Source of the DNA: Pseudomonadota bacterium
Lineage (GTDB): Bacteria; Pseudomonadota; Alphaproteobacteria; Rhizobiales; Xanthobacteraceae
Length of the DNA: 25,683 nt
Reading direction: 5' to 3'
NCBI GenBank assembly: GCA_023442085.1
Contig: JAEZMT010000127.1
Coordinates: 1 to 25,683 of the forward strand
Shown here one piece after another: positions 16,871 through 25,135 of this stretch (position 1 is its first letter; each line of letters starts with the position of its first letter). The notes under the pieces were generated by a model. The model made no database searches. It saw only the letters and a list, made by a program, of their open reading frames with translations, and was not told the DNA's origin. Position numbers and translations under genes: made by a program.

Positions 16871-17506
16871 CTAGGCGGCGTCGGCCTGATACTTCGGGTG
16901 CGTGGCCTCGAAGCAGTCGAGGGCCATGCAGTTCTCGTAAATCCCCATCACCAGTGGATAGGGCGTCACATCGCAATTGAAGCGCTGGGCATTGAACACC
17001 TGCGGCACGAGACAGATGTCCGCCATGCCGGGCGCATCGCCCAGCACGAACCTGCCGCTGAGCCCCCGCGCCGCGAGCATCGCCTCAAGGCTCCGGAACC
17101 CCTCGGCGATCCAGTGGGCGTACCAGGCGTTGCGGGCGGTCTCGTCATGGCCGAGGCGGTCGAGATGCTTGAGCACCCGCACATTGTTGAGCGGATGGAT
17201 GTCGCAGCAGATGGCCTGGCTGAAGGCGCGCACATAGGCCCGCTCGATGGGGTCCTTCGGCAGCAGCGCCGGCTCGGGCTGCGTCTCCTCCAGATATTCC
17301 ATGATGGCGAGCGACTGGGTGAGCACGAGAGAGCCATCCACCAGGGCCGGCACGAGGCCCTGCGGATTGAGGCGCACGAAGGCGTCGGCCTTGTGCTCCA
17401 TCTTCGGCAGGCTGATGGCACGCGGCGTCGCGCTGAGCCCCTTGAAGGCGAGCGCGATGCGCACCCTGTAGGACGCGGACGACCGAAAGAAACCGTAGAG
17501 TTCCAT
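16871..17506 (-). CDS. maiA: Maleylacetoacetate / maleylpyruvate isomerase-like glutathione S-transferase (zeta type)
   Basis: A 211-residue zeta-class GST, the usual length. The N-terminal thioredoxin-fold domain has the SSASYRVRIALAFKGL segment (canonical SSCSxRVRIAL, with the second position altered), VPALVDG and the glutathione-contacting TQSLAIMEYLEE. The C-terminal helical domain contains DIHPLNNVRVL and ends in FEATHPKYQADA, a family pattern. The enzyme turns cis ring-cleavage products (maleylacetoacetate or maleylpyruvate) into fumaryl forms with glutathione as cofactor. This links the operon to a homogentisate- or gentisate-like route, although no ring-cleavage dioxygenase or fumarylacetoacetase is in the window. 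The ATG at MELYGFF has only a weak upstream site; the frame is open 21 more codons. Confidence 0.87.
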   Translation of the reverse strand: MELYGFFRSSASYRVRIALAFKGLSATPRAISLPKMEHKADAFVRLNPQGLVPALVDGSLVLTQSLAIMEYLEETQPEPALLPKDPIERAYVRAFSQAICCDIHPLNNVRVLKHLDRLGHDETARNAWYAHWIAEGFRSLEAMLAARGLSGRFVLGDAPGMADICLVPQVFNAQRFNCDVTPYPLVMGIYENCMALDCFEATHPKYQADAA

Positions 17507-17550
17507 TTGCGCACTCTGGAAGTTTTGTTTTTTCTTCAGACGCATGGAAC

Positions 17551-17599
17551 GGCGATGGCGCGAAGCCATCGCCGGAGCGGGCGGCAGACAGCGCCGCCC
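17551..17599. other. Two tandem stem-loops between the ABM-fold gene and maiA
   Basis: GGCGATGGC and GCCATCGCC (17551-17573) form a 9-bp stem, and GGGCGGC and GCCGCCC (17579-17599) form a 7-bp stem, in the 100-base gap after the ABM-fold gene. Neither has a T tract on the minus strand, though an A/T-rich stretch follows at about 17521-17535. They could partially end transcription or protect the upstream message. Confidence 0.4.
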
Positions 17600-17606
17600 G
17601 GAGATG

Positions 17607-17975
17607 TCAGCTGGCGGCCTTGGCGAGGATCTCGTCGGGCGTGGAGGACACGACCTTCGCGTAGCGCGGCACGAACTTGCCGCCGACGATGTGGCGGATG
17701 AAGGAGGGCTTGAGCTCCTCGGCCAGGATCTTGCGGATCTTGGCGTGCTCCTCGATGTCCTTCCACTCCGCGATCAAATAGAAGCGCAGGGGATTTTCCT
17801 CATCGCGCAGCAGAACGCCGTCCTTCACCTGCGCCCACGACTTGTGCATCGGATTTCCATCCGAATAGTCGAAATCCTCGAACTCGCGGATGAACTCCGC
17901 CTCAGAGCCCGGATTGATGGTGAAGTCGTAGATGTGGAGGTAGTTGCCCTTCGTGGCGAGCGGCTCTTGAGCCAT
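17607..17975 (-). CDS. Small ABM-fold (dimeric alpha-beta barrel) protein of unknown function
   Basis: A 122-residue protein. The pattern YLHIYDFTINPGSEAEFIREFEDFDYSDGNPMH, then FYLIAEWKDIEEHAKIRK and a C-terminal FVPRYAKVV strand, fits the antibiotic-biosynthesis-monooxygenase / dimeric ferredoxin-like fold. Members include monooxygenases, isomerases and binding proteins, so the reaction cannot be read. ATG has GAGAGGGAGA upstream. It is the first gene of operon C, 100 bases before the isomerase, so it is probably co-transcribed. It could act on a reactive pathway intermediate, which is speculation. Confidence 0.8.
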   Translation of the reverse strand: MAQEPLATKGNYLHIYDFTINPGSEAEFIREFEDFDYSDGNPMHKSWAQVKDGVLLRDEENPLRFYLIAEWKDIEEHAKIRKILAEELKPSFIRHIVGGKFVPRYAKVVSSTPDEILAKAAS

Positions 17976-18411
17976 TCGTGTCTCCCTCTCGTTGCCCGGA
18001 GACGATGCACCCTGATCGCAACGCGACCCGGCGGCGCCTGCTCCTGTGCGCCCGCCTGCGGCGGACTCCATTAATAGGAGTACACTGATTAATTCGGCCG
18101 TCAATGCGCTCCGTCAGATTTCCGGAGAATGACGCGGATATGTGCTGGTTGCTGGCAAATCGCGCACATCCGTGCCGCATCTCTCGGCGACGATCCGAAA
18201 GAAATGATGTGACACTGACTAATTTGGCGGTTTCGGCTGGGTGCAATGCAGCGAGCCGGGACGCCGCCGCGCGGCGGATCGGCGTGATTGCGGGCATTGC
18301 GCGGCGCACGATTTATGACGCACTGCGAACGCGGCGCGCGTGATCCACGTCGCGGCGCGCGCGGGTGGGATCGATGGGAGGCCTGCCCCGGCGCCCGGCC
18401 GCCAGATCGGC
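17976..18411. promoter_or_regulatory. Intergenic region with the operon C promoter and repeated motifs
   Basis: This 436-base gap holds no convincing gene on either strand. Close to the downstream operon it has a palindrome ACTCC-ATTAATA-GGAGT at 18065-18081, overlapping a motif ACACTGATTAATTCGGCCG (18082-18100). A second copy, ACACTGACTAATTTGGCGG, lies at 18212-18230 (16 of 19 identical, 130 bases apart). A TTGACG -35-like hexamer lies at 18104-18099 on the minus strand, but its -10 is uncertain. The A+T-rich motifs against a GC-rich background suggest operators. Confidence 0.5.
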
Positions 18412-20541
18412 TCAGACGGCCTGCGCCGCCGGCTCCTCTTTCAGCGCCGGTAGCTCGATGGTGAAGGCGGCGCCGCCCTCCCCGTTCGCCACGGACAGCG
18501 TTCCGCCGTGGTCGCGGATGATGCCGAAGCTCACCGAGAGGCCGAGGCCCGTGCCCTTGCCCGGCGGCTTGGTGGTGAAGAAGGGCTGGAAGATGCGCTC
18601 CATCACGTCCTCGGGGATGCCGCCGCCATTGTCCTCCACGCGGATGCGCAGCAGGCGGCCGGTCTTGCCGGTCTCGCAGCCGACGCACAGCCGGATAAGG
18701 CCGGGAAAGTCCGCGCCGGTGCGGGCGCGGCGCTCCACGATGGCGTCGCGGGCGTTCTGGATGAGGTTGATGATGACCTGCTCCAGCTGGTCCTGCCGGC
18801 ACAGCACCTTGGGAATGTCCGGCCCCTGGGCGGTCTCGACCTCGATATTATCCAGCCGCAGGTGGGCGCCCACCACCTGCAGCGCCCCCTCCACCGCATC
18901 CAGCGGCGCGGACGGCTGGAGGTGCTCGTCGCTCTTGCGGCCGAAGATGCGCATGTGGTCGATGATCCGGCTCATGCGCACGGTCTGCTGCACGATGCGG
19001 TCGAGCTTGGAGACGAGATGCTCCGGCGGCAGCCCCATCTTCATCCCGGTCAGGGCGTTGGAGGCGGCGAGGCGGATGACGCCGAGGGGCTGGTTGATCT
19101 CGTGGGCAAGGCCCGTCGCCACCTCGCCCAGGGAGGCGAGCTTGGACATCTGGTAGAGCTTGTTCTCCTCCATCCGGCGCTGGGTCTGGTCGACGGCGAC
19201 CACGACCACCTCCTGCTCACCGGCGCCGCCCGGGCCCATGCCCTGCAGCGGCGCCACCACGATCTCCGCCTCCACGTCGGTCTCCCCGTCGGAAAGGCGC
19301 TCGTTGATGTGGCGCGGCGCATTGAGGTCGGCGACGACATTGCGGAAGCGCCGGCTTTCCAGATAGCTGCGCATCAGGCGCCCGAGCGCGCCATCCGGCG
19401 GCGAGCCGACCTCGCTGGCGCCATCCGGCGTGACGTGCATGACCGAGACGCCCGGCACCCGGCTGATGGCGTCGAGCACGTTGGCCTCGCGCTGGCGGGC
19501 CAGCGCCTGCACCTCCTGCGCCTCCAGCCGCTTCTGGAGATTTAGGTAGCTGCCGCCCACTGCGACCACCACCAGCAGGGCGATGGAAAGGCCGGCCGCC
19601 GTGCTCCAGATGGCCGCCTTGAAGTCCGCCGACTGGGCCCGCACGAAGTCCGTGGAGTAGGCGACGGAGACGAGGATGGGATACTTGCCCGAGCGCACGG
19701 TGAAGCCCACCCGCTCGATGCCATCGATGGTGCTGGCCTGGCGATAGGCATCGCCGTTGTGCTGCATCGCGGCCACGAAGGCCGCCGACTTGGACAGGTC
19801 GTCGCCGAAGCTGGTCTTGTTCGTGGCCCGTGCGCGGACGATGCCGTCCGTGCCCATGAGGGCGATGAGCTGGCCGTCCTCCGTGCGCAGCTGCTTGTAG
19901 AAATCGATGAAGTCGCTGATGGCGTAGGAGGCGACGACCACGCCGGCGAAGTCGCCCTGCGCGTCGGTCAGCGGCCGCGTGAGCTGGATGGTGTATTTCT
20001 TGGAGACCCGTCCGAGGACGGGCTTGCTGATGAAGAGCTGCCCCTTCGCCGGGTCCTTGCCCATGTGGACACGGATGTGCTCGCGATCGGAGAGATCCAC
20101 CTTCTCCGGGCCCGGCGGCGCGAGGCTGCTGGCCACCATCACGCCGTTCCTGTCGGTGACGGCGAGCTGCACCACGGAAGCGGGAACGCTGAAGTCCTTG
20201 AGCTGCTCGTAGATCTGATAGGGCGCGGCCGTGTGGTCGTAATTGCTCGCGAAGTTTTGCAGCAGCGCGTCGATGGGCTCCACCGCCTGCTCGAAGCTGC
20301 GCATGAGCAGGGTCGCCATGCGGTGGGCCGCGATCTCCGCCTTCTCCACTTCGTTCCGGCTGTGCAGCTGAAACAGCACCAGCGCCGCCACCAGCGGGAT
20401 GATGCCGACGAGAAAGACGAGCCCGGCGAGCATCAGCGTGACGCGATTGAAGCCCCGCCCCTCCGGCGGCCGCGCCGAATCGGACGTCGGTTGGGACGAG
20501 AGATCGGGGGGCCGATCGGAAACGGCCTCAGGCGGGGACAT
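18412..20541 (-). CDS. Membrane-bound sensor histidine kinase with Cache-type extracellular domain
   Basis: A 709-residue kinase. Two membrane helices (about 34-58 and 311-331) frame a roughly 250-residue extracellular region that looks like a double Cache (PDC) ligand-sensing domain (IQLTRPLTDAQGDFAGVVVASY). A PAS-like region follows (355-460), then the HisKA dimerisation domain with phospho-accepting His480 in GLAHEINQPLG, the N box NLIQNARDA, and ATP-lid glycine boxes DNGGGIPE and GKGTGLGLS. ATG at MSPPEA has GGGAGGGG upstream and overlaps the receiver gene by 14 bases. It likely phosphorylates that receiver. Its ligand would be a small periplasmic molecule; double Cache domains commonly bind organic acids or amino acids. 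Confidence 0.92.
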   Translation of the reverse strand: MSPPEAVSDRPPDLSSQPTSDSARPPEGRGFNRVTLMLAGLVFLVGIIPLVAALVLFQLHSRNEVEKAEIAAHRMATLLMRSFEQAVEPIDALLQNFASNYDHTAAPYQIYEQLKDFSVPASVVQLAVTDRNGVMVASSLAPPGPEKVDLSDREHIRVHMGKDPAKGQLFISKPVLGRVSKKYTIQLTRPLTDAQGDFAGVVVASYAISDFIDFYKQLRTEDGQLIALMGTDGIVRARATNKTSFGDDLSKSAAFVAAMQHNGDAYRQASTIDGIERVGFTVRSGKYPILVSVAYSTDFVRAQSADFKAAIWSTAAGLSIALLVVVAVGGSYLNLQKRLEAQEVQALARQREANVLDAISRVPGVSVMHVTPDGASEVGSPPDGALGRLMRSYLESRRFRNVVADLNAPRHINERLSDGETDVEAEIVVAPLQGMGPGGAGEQEVVVVAVDQTQRRMEENKLYQMSKLASLGEVATGLAHEINQPLGVIRLAASNALTGMKMGLPPEHLVSKLDRIVQQTVRMSRIIDHMRIFGRKSDEHLQPSAPLDAVEGALQVVGAHLRLDNIEVETAQGPDIPKVLCRQDQLEQVIINLIQNARDAIVERRARTGADFPGLIRLCVGCETGKTGRLLRIRVEDNGGGIPEDVMERIFQPFFTTKPPGKGTGLGLSVSFGIIRDHGGTLSVANGEGGAAFTIELPALKEEPAAQAV

Positions 20542-20911
20542 CGCCGGCCCCTCCCAGTTCCACCAGCGCCGCGCAGAGATCGTCAAACGCCAGCGGCTTC
20601 GGGAAGCAGCGCAGCACGCCCTTCTGGCGCGCGCGCTCCATGTCGGCTTCGGCGGCGTGTCCGGTCATCATCAGGAAGCGGACATCCCGGCCGGGGAACC
20701 GCCCCTGCACCGTCTCCACCAGGGCGACGCCATCCATGTCCGGCATCCGCATGTCGGTGAGCACGATACGGATGTTGGAATCGCGCGCGAGCACGTCGAT
20801 GGCCTCGGCGCCCCGCCCGACCGAACGGGTGGAGAGGCCGCGAAAGGCCAACGCCTCGGTCAGCTCGTCGAGGTATTCAGGCTCGTCATCGACGATGAGA
20901 ACATGCGTCAT
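20528..20911 (-). CDS. Single-domain response regulator (REC only)
   Basis: A 127-residue stand-alone receiver. Acid pocket Asp8-Asp9, phospho-acceptor Asp53 in LTDMRMPDMDG, Thr83 in MMTGHA and Lys105 in CFPKPL are all present, so phosphorylation should work. It has no output domain. The start MTHVLIVDDE is the natural one, though the ribosome site is weak; the open frame continues 23 codons further without signal. Its stop overlaps the kinase start by 14 bases. A single-domain receiver next to a kinase often serves as a shuttle or phosphate sink in a relay; it could pass phosphate towards the two larger regulators encoded divergently next door. Confidence 0.88.
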   Translation of the reverse strand: MTHVLIVDDEPEYLDELTEALAFRGLSTRSVGRGAEAIDVLARDSNIRIVLTDMRMPDMDGVALVETVQGRFPGRDVRFLMMTGHAAEADMERARQKGVLRCFPKPLAFDDLCAALVELGGAGDVPA

Positions 20912-21135
20912 CTGTCGTCGGACCCATTCGGCCGGTATCAAAGGGCGGGATAGCCGTGTTGCGCCGCACTCCACGCCCACGCCTCCCCTCCGTCAAGGCA
21001 AACTCATTCCAATTTGAAGTGAAATACGGAACAGTTGCCGGCTTGAAAGATGACAACCGGAGTGAAATATGAGCCCATAGATTGGCATTTTGCCACTCCT
21101 GCCAGAACGTTGGCGGCCAGCGCGAGGTGTATTCG
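20912..21135. promoter_or_regulatory. Divergent promoter region of the signalling cluster, with direct repeats
   Basis: This 224-base gap separates the kinase operon from the REC-EAL operon. It holds AGTGAAATACG (21018-21028) and AGTGAAATATG (21061-21071), a 43-base-spaced direct repeat, and a near-palindrome TTCCAATTTGAA (21008-21019). These could be binding sites for one of the regulators encoded alongside. Confidence 0.45.
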
Positions 21136-22398
21136 ATGCCGCAGGCTGGCGCACCGGCCAATGTGCCCCCGGGGCGTGGCAAGCTTCGGCGCATCCTTAT
21201 TCTTGACGACGACGTGGACTTTCGGGAAGACTTAGCCGAATACCTTACGTTCGCCGGCCACAAGGTTGATCATACCTCCGATCCCGGCCATTTGACGCCG
21301 CAGCGCCTATGCCAGACTGACATCCTCCTGCTTGACCTGAACATGCCCGGCGTCGACGGGGTGGACGTACTGCGCAACCTCTGCCGCTGCGCCCTGAGCG
21401 CCCAGGTCGTCCTGATCAGCGGCAGTGACAAGGATGTGATCGAAGCGGCGGCGGAGGCCGGCAGGCTCAGCAACATCCGCATCCTCGGCACACTCCACAA
21501 GCCGTTCGATCCCGAGGAATTGCTCACCCTCATCGGGGGCGAGGCGGCCGAGGCGAGCAGCCACGGTGCCGCCGCCGGCGCGCCCTCCGTTTCGCAGGTG
21601 GCCGAGGCGGTGGAGGCGGCGATCGCGGGCGGCACGGTGCCGGTGATGTTCCAGCCCAAGTGCCGCCCGGGTGACCGCGCCTTCGGCGGCGCCGAGGCGC
21701 TGCTGGGCGATGTCTGGCCGGGCCTCGGCCGCATCTCCCCGTCGGCGGTCATCGAAGCTGCCTCTACCGTGCCCGGCCTGCCGCGGCGGCTCACCCTCGA
21801 GGTGGTGGAGCGCGCGGCCCGCGGCGGTGCGGCCTGGCGGGCGGCCGGGCTCGACGGGCCGGTTAGCATCAACATGACCCTTGACCTTCTGACCGAGCCC
21901 CGCGCCCCGGCGCTGCTCGCGGAAACCGTCAGGGCAGCCGGCCTTGCCCCCTCCGACGTGATCCTGGAGCTGACCGAGGACGCGATCTACGATTCCTCCA
22001 GCGACGCGCTGATGGCCCTTGCCCAGGTGCGCCTCGCCGGCTTCGGCGTCGCCCTGGACGATGTGGGACAGCGCCAGAGCGGCCTGCTCCAGCTGGCCCG
22101 CCTGCCCATCACCGAGCTCAAGATCGACCGCGCCCTCGTCGTTCAGTCCCGGAGCACGGAAAAGTCCCGCAGCATCCTCGAGGCGCTGATCGAGCTTGGC
22201 CATCGCCTCGGCCTGAAGGTGGTAGCCGAGGGCGTGGAAACGGAAGAGGATTTGTCCCGCGTCAAGGATATGGGCGTGGATCTGGTTCAGGGTTTCATCA
22301 TTTCCCGCAAACTCGCCCTTGCCGAATTCATCGCGATGTTCAAGGAATGGAGACAACCCGGCGCCACAACCACGGTTGCCGGGCCAGAGAAAGCTTGA
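21136..22398 (+). CDS. REC-EAL response regulator (putative cyclic-di-GMP phosphodiesterase)
   Basis: A 420-residue protein. A receiver (17-135) keeps Asp24-26, phospho-acceptor Asp67 (LLLDLNMPGVDG) and Lys122 (HKPF). The EAL domain (about 160-405) has EAL at 187-189, Asn246 in SINMT, Glu278 in LELTED, the Asp pair 308-309 (ALDDVG), Lys329 in LKID, Glu365 and Glu368 in AEGVE and Gln385 in VQGF. Most metal and substrate residues for hydrolysing cyclic-di-GMP are therefore present. The loop after the Asp pair (DDFGTGYSSL in active enzymes) reads DDVGQRQSGL, so activity may be weak or phosphorylation-dependent. ATG at 21136 has GAGGTG upstream; a TTG 18 codons earlier is less likely. It begins a short operon with the REC-MarR protein 59 bases downstream. 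Confidence 0.9.
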   Translation: MPQAGAPANVPPGRGKLRRILILDDDVDFREDLAEYLTFAGHKVDHTSDPGHLTPQRLCQTDILLLDLNMPGVDGVDVLRNLCRCALSAQVVLISGSDKDVIEAAAEAGRLSNIRILGTLHKPFDPEELLTLIGGEAAEASSHGAAAGAPSVSQVAEAVEAAIAGGTVPVMFQPKCRPGDRAFGGAEALLGDVWPGLGRISPSAVIEAASTVPGLPRRLTLEVVERAARGGAAWRAAGLDGPVSINMTLDLLTEPRAPALLAETVRAAGLAPSDVILELTEDAIYDSSSDALMALAQVRLAGFGVALDDVGQRQSGLLQLARLPITELKIDRALVVQSRSTEKSRSILEALIELGHRLGLKVVAEGVETEEDLSRVKDMGVDLVQGFIISRKLALAEFIAMFKEWRQPGATTTVAGPEKA

Positions 22399-22457
22399 CC
22401 GAGGACGCCCCCGAGGACGCAACCCACGACCTAACCCCCAGGACGCCAAGCTGAAGA

Positions 22458-23273
22458 ATGCGTAACGACAGCTCCAAGGGCGGATGGACCGAGGCCGCGA
22501 CCGCCGAGCCGCAGGTGCTTCTGGTCGATGACGACCGCGACGTGCTGGAAGAGCTGCACGACGGCCTCTCGATGCTGGGCATTGCCTCGCTTACCGCCAC
22601 CACGGCGGTGGAGGCGCTGGACCTCGTACAGCGCAACGATCCCCTGAAAGTGATCGTGACCGATCTCCAGATGCCGCGCATCGACGGCATCGAGCTTCTG
22701 CAGAAGCTCTCGGTGCGGCGCCGCAAGCACCCCATGGCCGCCATCGTCATCACCGGCCACGCGTCGCTCGACCGGGCGGTGGGCGCGCTGCGCCTCCAGG
22801 CGGTGGACTTCCTGCAGAAGCCGCTCGCCGCGGAAGAGGTGGCCCACGCCATCCAGCGGGCCCTCGCCATCGTCGAGGACGAGGCGCTGAACGCGAACGG
22901 CGAGGACGACCCGCCCGCCACGATCGCCCGGCCCAATTACATGAAGGCGCTGGTCGCCGCCCGCGCCGACCGGGATGCCATCTTTCAGGCCGGCCTGTTC
23001 TCCGATCCCGCGTGGGAGATGATGCTCGACCTCGCGGTGGCGGAGGCGAGCGCTCGGCCGATCTCCGTCACCAGCCTGTGCATCGCCTCGGGCGCCCCCA
23101 CCACCACGGCGCTGCGCCGCATCGATGATCTGGAGGAGGCGGGGCTGGTGAAGCGCGTGCCCGACGGCCGCGACCGCCGGCGCATCCTGGTGGTGCTGAC
23201 CGAGCAGGGGCGCGGGCGCATGGAAGCCTTCGTTCAGCGGCAGGCGGACCGCTTCGGCATCAAGCTCGACTGA
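22458..23273 (+). CDS. Response regulator with MarR-like winged-helix output
   Basis: A 271-residue regulator. Receiver residues: Asp24-26, phospho-acceptor Asp69 (VTDLQMPRIDG), Thr99 (VITGHA) and Lys121 (LQKPL). After a linker (140-180) comes a winged helix-turn-helix with MarR features: ISVTSLCIASGAPTTTALRRIDDLEEAGLV (203-231) and wing RVPDGRDRRRILVVLTEQGR (233-252). Most response regulators use OmpR, NarL or Fis outputs; MarR-type outputs are uncommon. Start ATG is preceded only by a weak AAG, 59 bases after the EAL gene, so it is likely co-transcribed. It would give the signalling cluster its DNA-binding output. Its targets are unknown; operons in this window are candidates. Confidence 0.88.
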   Translation: MRNDSSKGGWTEAATAEPQVLLVDDDRDVLEELHDGLSMLGIASLTATTAVEALDLVQRNDPLKVIVTDLQMPRIDGIELLQKLSVRRRKHPMAAIVITGHASLDRAVGALRLQAVDFLQKPLAAEEVAHAIQRALAIVEDEALNANGEDDPPATIARPNYMKALVAARADRDAIFQAGLFSDPAWEMMLDLAVAEASARPISVTSLCIASGAPTTTALRRIDDLEEAGLVKRVPDGRDRRRILVVLTEQGRGRMEAFVQRQADRFGIKLD

Positions 23274-23292
23274 ATTCGACGAGGCAAAAGAT

Positions 23293-23322
23293 AAGGGCCG
23301 GTGTCTCGCGATACCGGCCCTT
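23293..23322. terminator. Strong bidirectional intrinsic terminator
   Basis: AAGGGCCGGT and ACCGGCCCTT form a perfect 10-bp stem with a 10-base loop. The plus strand continues TTGTT, and on the minus strand ATCTTTTG follows the stem. It lies between the convergent REC-MarR and chemotaxis genes and ends both. Confidence 0.85.
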
Positions 23323-23340
23323 TTGTTCGTGCGGCGCGGA

Positions 23341-25017
23341 TCAGGCGGCGCGCAGGGTGGAGACGAAGCTCGTCACCTCGCGCTGGAGATCCTGGGACTG
23401 CTCGGAGAGCGCCGAGGAGAGGCTCATGAGCTGGGTGGCGGCGGAGCCCGTCATGCCGGCGGCCTGGCCGACGCCCGACATGTTGTTCGTCACCTGGGTG
23501 GCGCCCTGCGCCGCGCGGTGGGTGTTGGCGGCGATCTCGCTGGTGGCGGCCCGCTGCTCCTCCACCGCGCCGGCGATGATGGCGGTGAGATCGCGCACGT
23601 TGTTGATGGTGGTCACGATGCTCTGGATGGAGGTCACCGTGGCCGAGGTCGCGTGCTGGATCTCGCCGATCTTCATGGAGATCTCGTCGGTGGCCTTCGC
23701 CGTCTGGGCGGCGAGTTCCTTCACCTCGGAGGCGACAACCGCGAACCCGCGACCCGCATCGCCCGCCCGCGCCGCCTCGATGGTTGCGTTGAGGGCGAGG
23801 AGGTTGGTCTGCTCGGCGATCTCCTTGATGAGGTTCAGCACCTGCCCGATGGACTGGGCCGCCTCGGAGAGCTGGCGGATGTTGTCGTTGGTGCGCTCGG
23901 CCTCCTCGGCCGCCGAGCGGGCGATGACGGCGGAGTTCGACACCTGGTCGCTCATCTCGCGGATGGAGGCGGACAGCTCCTCGGCGGAGGCGGCGACCGT
24001 CTGCACGTTGTCGGAAGCACCCTCGGCGGCGAGCGTCACCGACTGGGCCTGACGGGAGGTCTCCTCGGCCGTGGCGGAGAGATTGCGGGCGGCGTCCGCC
24101 ACTTCGCCGGAGGAGCCGGAGAAGCGTTCGGCAAGAGCCCCCATGCGGCTCTGGAAGGAATTGGCGATGCTGGTGCGTTCCGCGATGAGCTTCTGCGCCA
24201 TCTCCTCTTCCTTGCGCTTCTGCTCGACGCGCAAGTCCTCGGCCTCGGCCAGACCGTCGCGGAACACCTCGAGGGTGCGGGCGATGTCGCCGATCTCGTT
24301 TTTCGTCTCGCGGTTCGGCACCTCGGTGTCGAGCGCGCCGCTGGCGATCTTGCCCATGGCGTCGGTGACGCGGTTGAGCGGCCGGGTGATGCCGATGACG
24401 ATGAAGGTGATGGCGCCGAGGCCGAGCACGAGCTGTGCGACGACGGCGAAGATCAGGACCGATTGCGCGGTTTCAAAGTCTTCGGCGGCGCGGGTCTCGG
24501 CGTCGGCCGCCCCCTTGTTGTTGATATCGACGTTCTTCGCGAGGCTGAGCATCACGGCGTCGAAGACACCGACGCTCTTGTTGGCAAGGTCGATGGCGGC
24601 ATCCTCCTGCCCGCCGCGGTGCTTGCCCAAGAATTCGCCCTGCGCCTGGAGATACTCCGCCCAGCGCACCATCACGTCGTTCCACAGCGAGCGCTCCTCC
24701 GGCGAGGAGATGAGCTTCTCATACTCCGCCGTCACCTTGCCGGTATCCCCGACGAGGCGGCTCATGCGGTCCGCCAGGGCCGCGCTCTCCTTGGGGTCGG
24801 TGACCAGCAGGGTGCGCATGGCGGAGACGCGGACGCGGGTCATCGCATACTTGACCTCGCCCAGCGCACGCACGCTCGGCAGCCAGTTCTTCGCCAGTTC
24901 GTCGACATTGTGGTCGATATGGGCGAGCTTGCTCAGGGCGAGCGCGCCCTGCCCTGCCGCCAGAGCGACCAGGACGAGGTAGAGGCCGATCAATGTACTC
25001 TTGACGGTCAGACGCAT
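23341..25017 (-). CDS. Methyl-accepting chemotaxis protein with 4HB-type sensor region
   Basis: A 558-residue chemoreceptor. TM1 is about 8-28, followed by a periplasmic helical region (35-185) that fits the four-helix-bundle MCP sensor, TM2 about 187-210 (the ITFIVIGI end), and HAMP (210-263). The long signalling coiled coil follows, with hairpin tip EIAEQTNLLALNATIEAARAG (399-419) and GRGFAVVASEVKELA. The C-terminus ends VSTLRAA and lacks the NWETF-type tail for CheR. ATG is preceded by AAGGGGAG; the open frame continues 52 codons earlier without a site. It controls the flagellar motor through CheA/CheW encoded elsewhere. Its ligand is unknown, but its position beside a flagellar regulator and near catabolic genes suggests metabolite taxis. 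Confidence 0.93.
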   Translation of the reverse strand: MRLTVKSTLIGLYLVLVALAAGQGALALSKLAHIDHNVDELAKNWLPSVRALGEVKYAMTRVRVSAMRTLLVTDPKESAALADRMSRLVGDTGKVTAEYEKLISSPEERSLWNDVMVRWAEYLQAQGEFLGKHRGGQEDAAIDLANKSVGVFDAVMLSLAKNVDINNKGAADAETRAAEDFETAQSVLIFAVVAQLVLGLGAITFIVIGITRPLNRVTDAMGKIASGALDTEVPNRETKNEIGDIARTLEVFRDGLAEAEDLRVEQKRKEEEMAQKLIAERTSIANSFQSRMGALAERFSGSSGEVADAARNLSATAEETSRQAQSVTLAAEGASDNVQTVAASAEELSASIREMSDQVSNSAVIARSAAEEAERTNDNIRQLSEAAQSIGQVLNLIKEIAEQTNLLALNATIEAARAGDAGRGFAVVASEVKELAAQTAKATDEISMKIGEIQHATSATVTSIQSIVTTINNVRDLTAIIAGAVEEQRAATSEIAANTHRAAQGATQVTNNMSGVGQAAGMTGSAATQLMSLSSALSEQSQDLQREVTSFVSTLRAA

Positions 25018-25135
25018 GTTTGTCTCCCCTTCTTTCGGGTATTTCTGAACTTGTCTCCGAGATGAAAGACAAAGATCCGTCCTTGGATAGAATCCCAAGC
25101 TGGATTGGGGCTTGCGACGTTGGGGAAGCTTTCCC
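25018..25135. promoter_or_regulatory. Promoter region of the chemotaxis gene
   Basis: A 118-base gap between ftcR (stop 25136) and the MCP. It holds GGGAA-AGC-TTCCC just after the ftcR stop and CCCAA-N6-TTGGG nearby, both short hairpins, plus GGAGACAA occurring twice before the MCP start. No sigma factor motif could be assigned with confidence. Confidence 0.35.

Noticed and set aside
18104..18343. Small plus-strand gene of 79 codons in the 436-base gap
   Set aside because: No ribosome site, no family pattern, and it lies over the repeated operator-like motifs.
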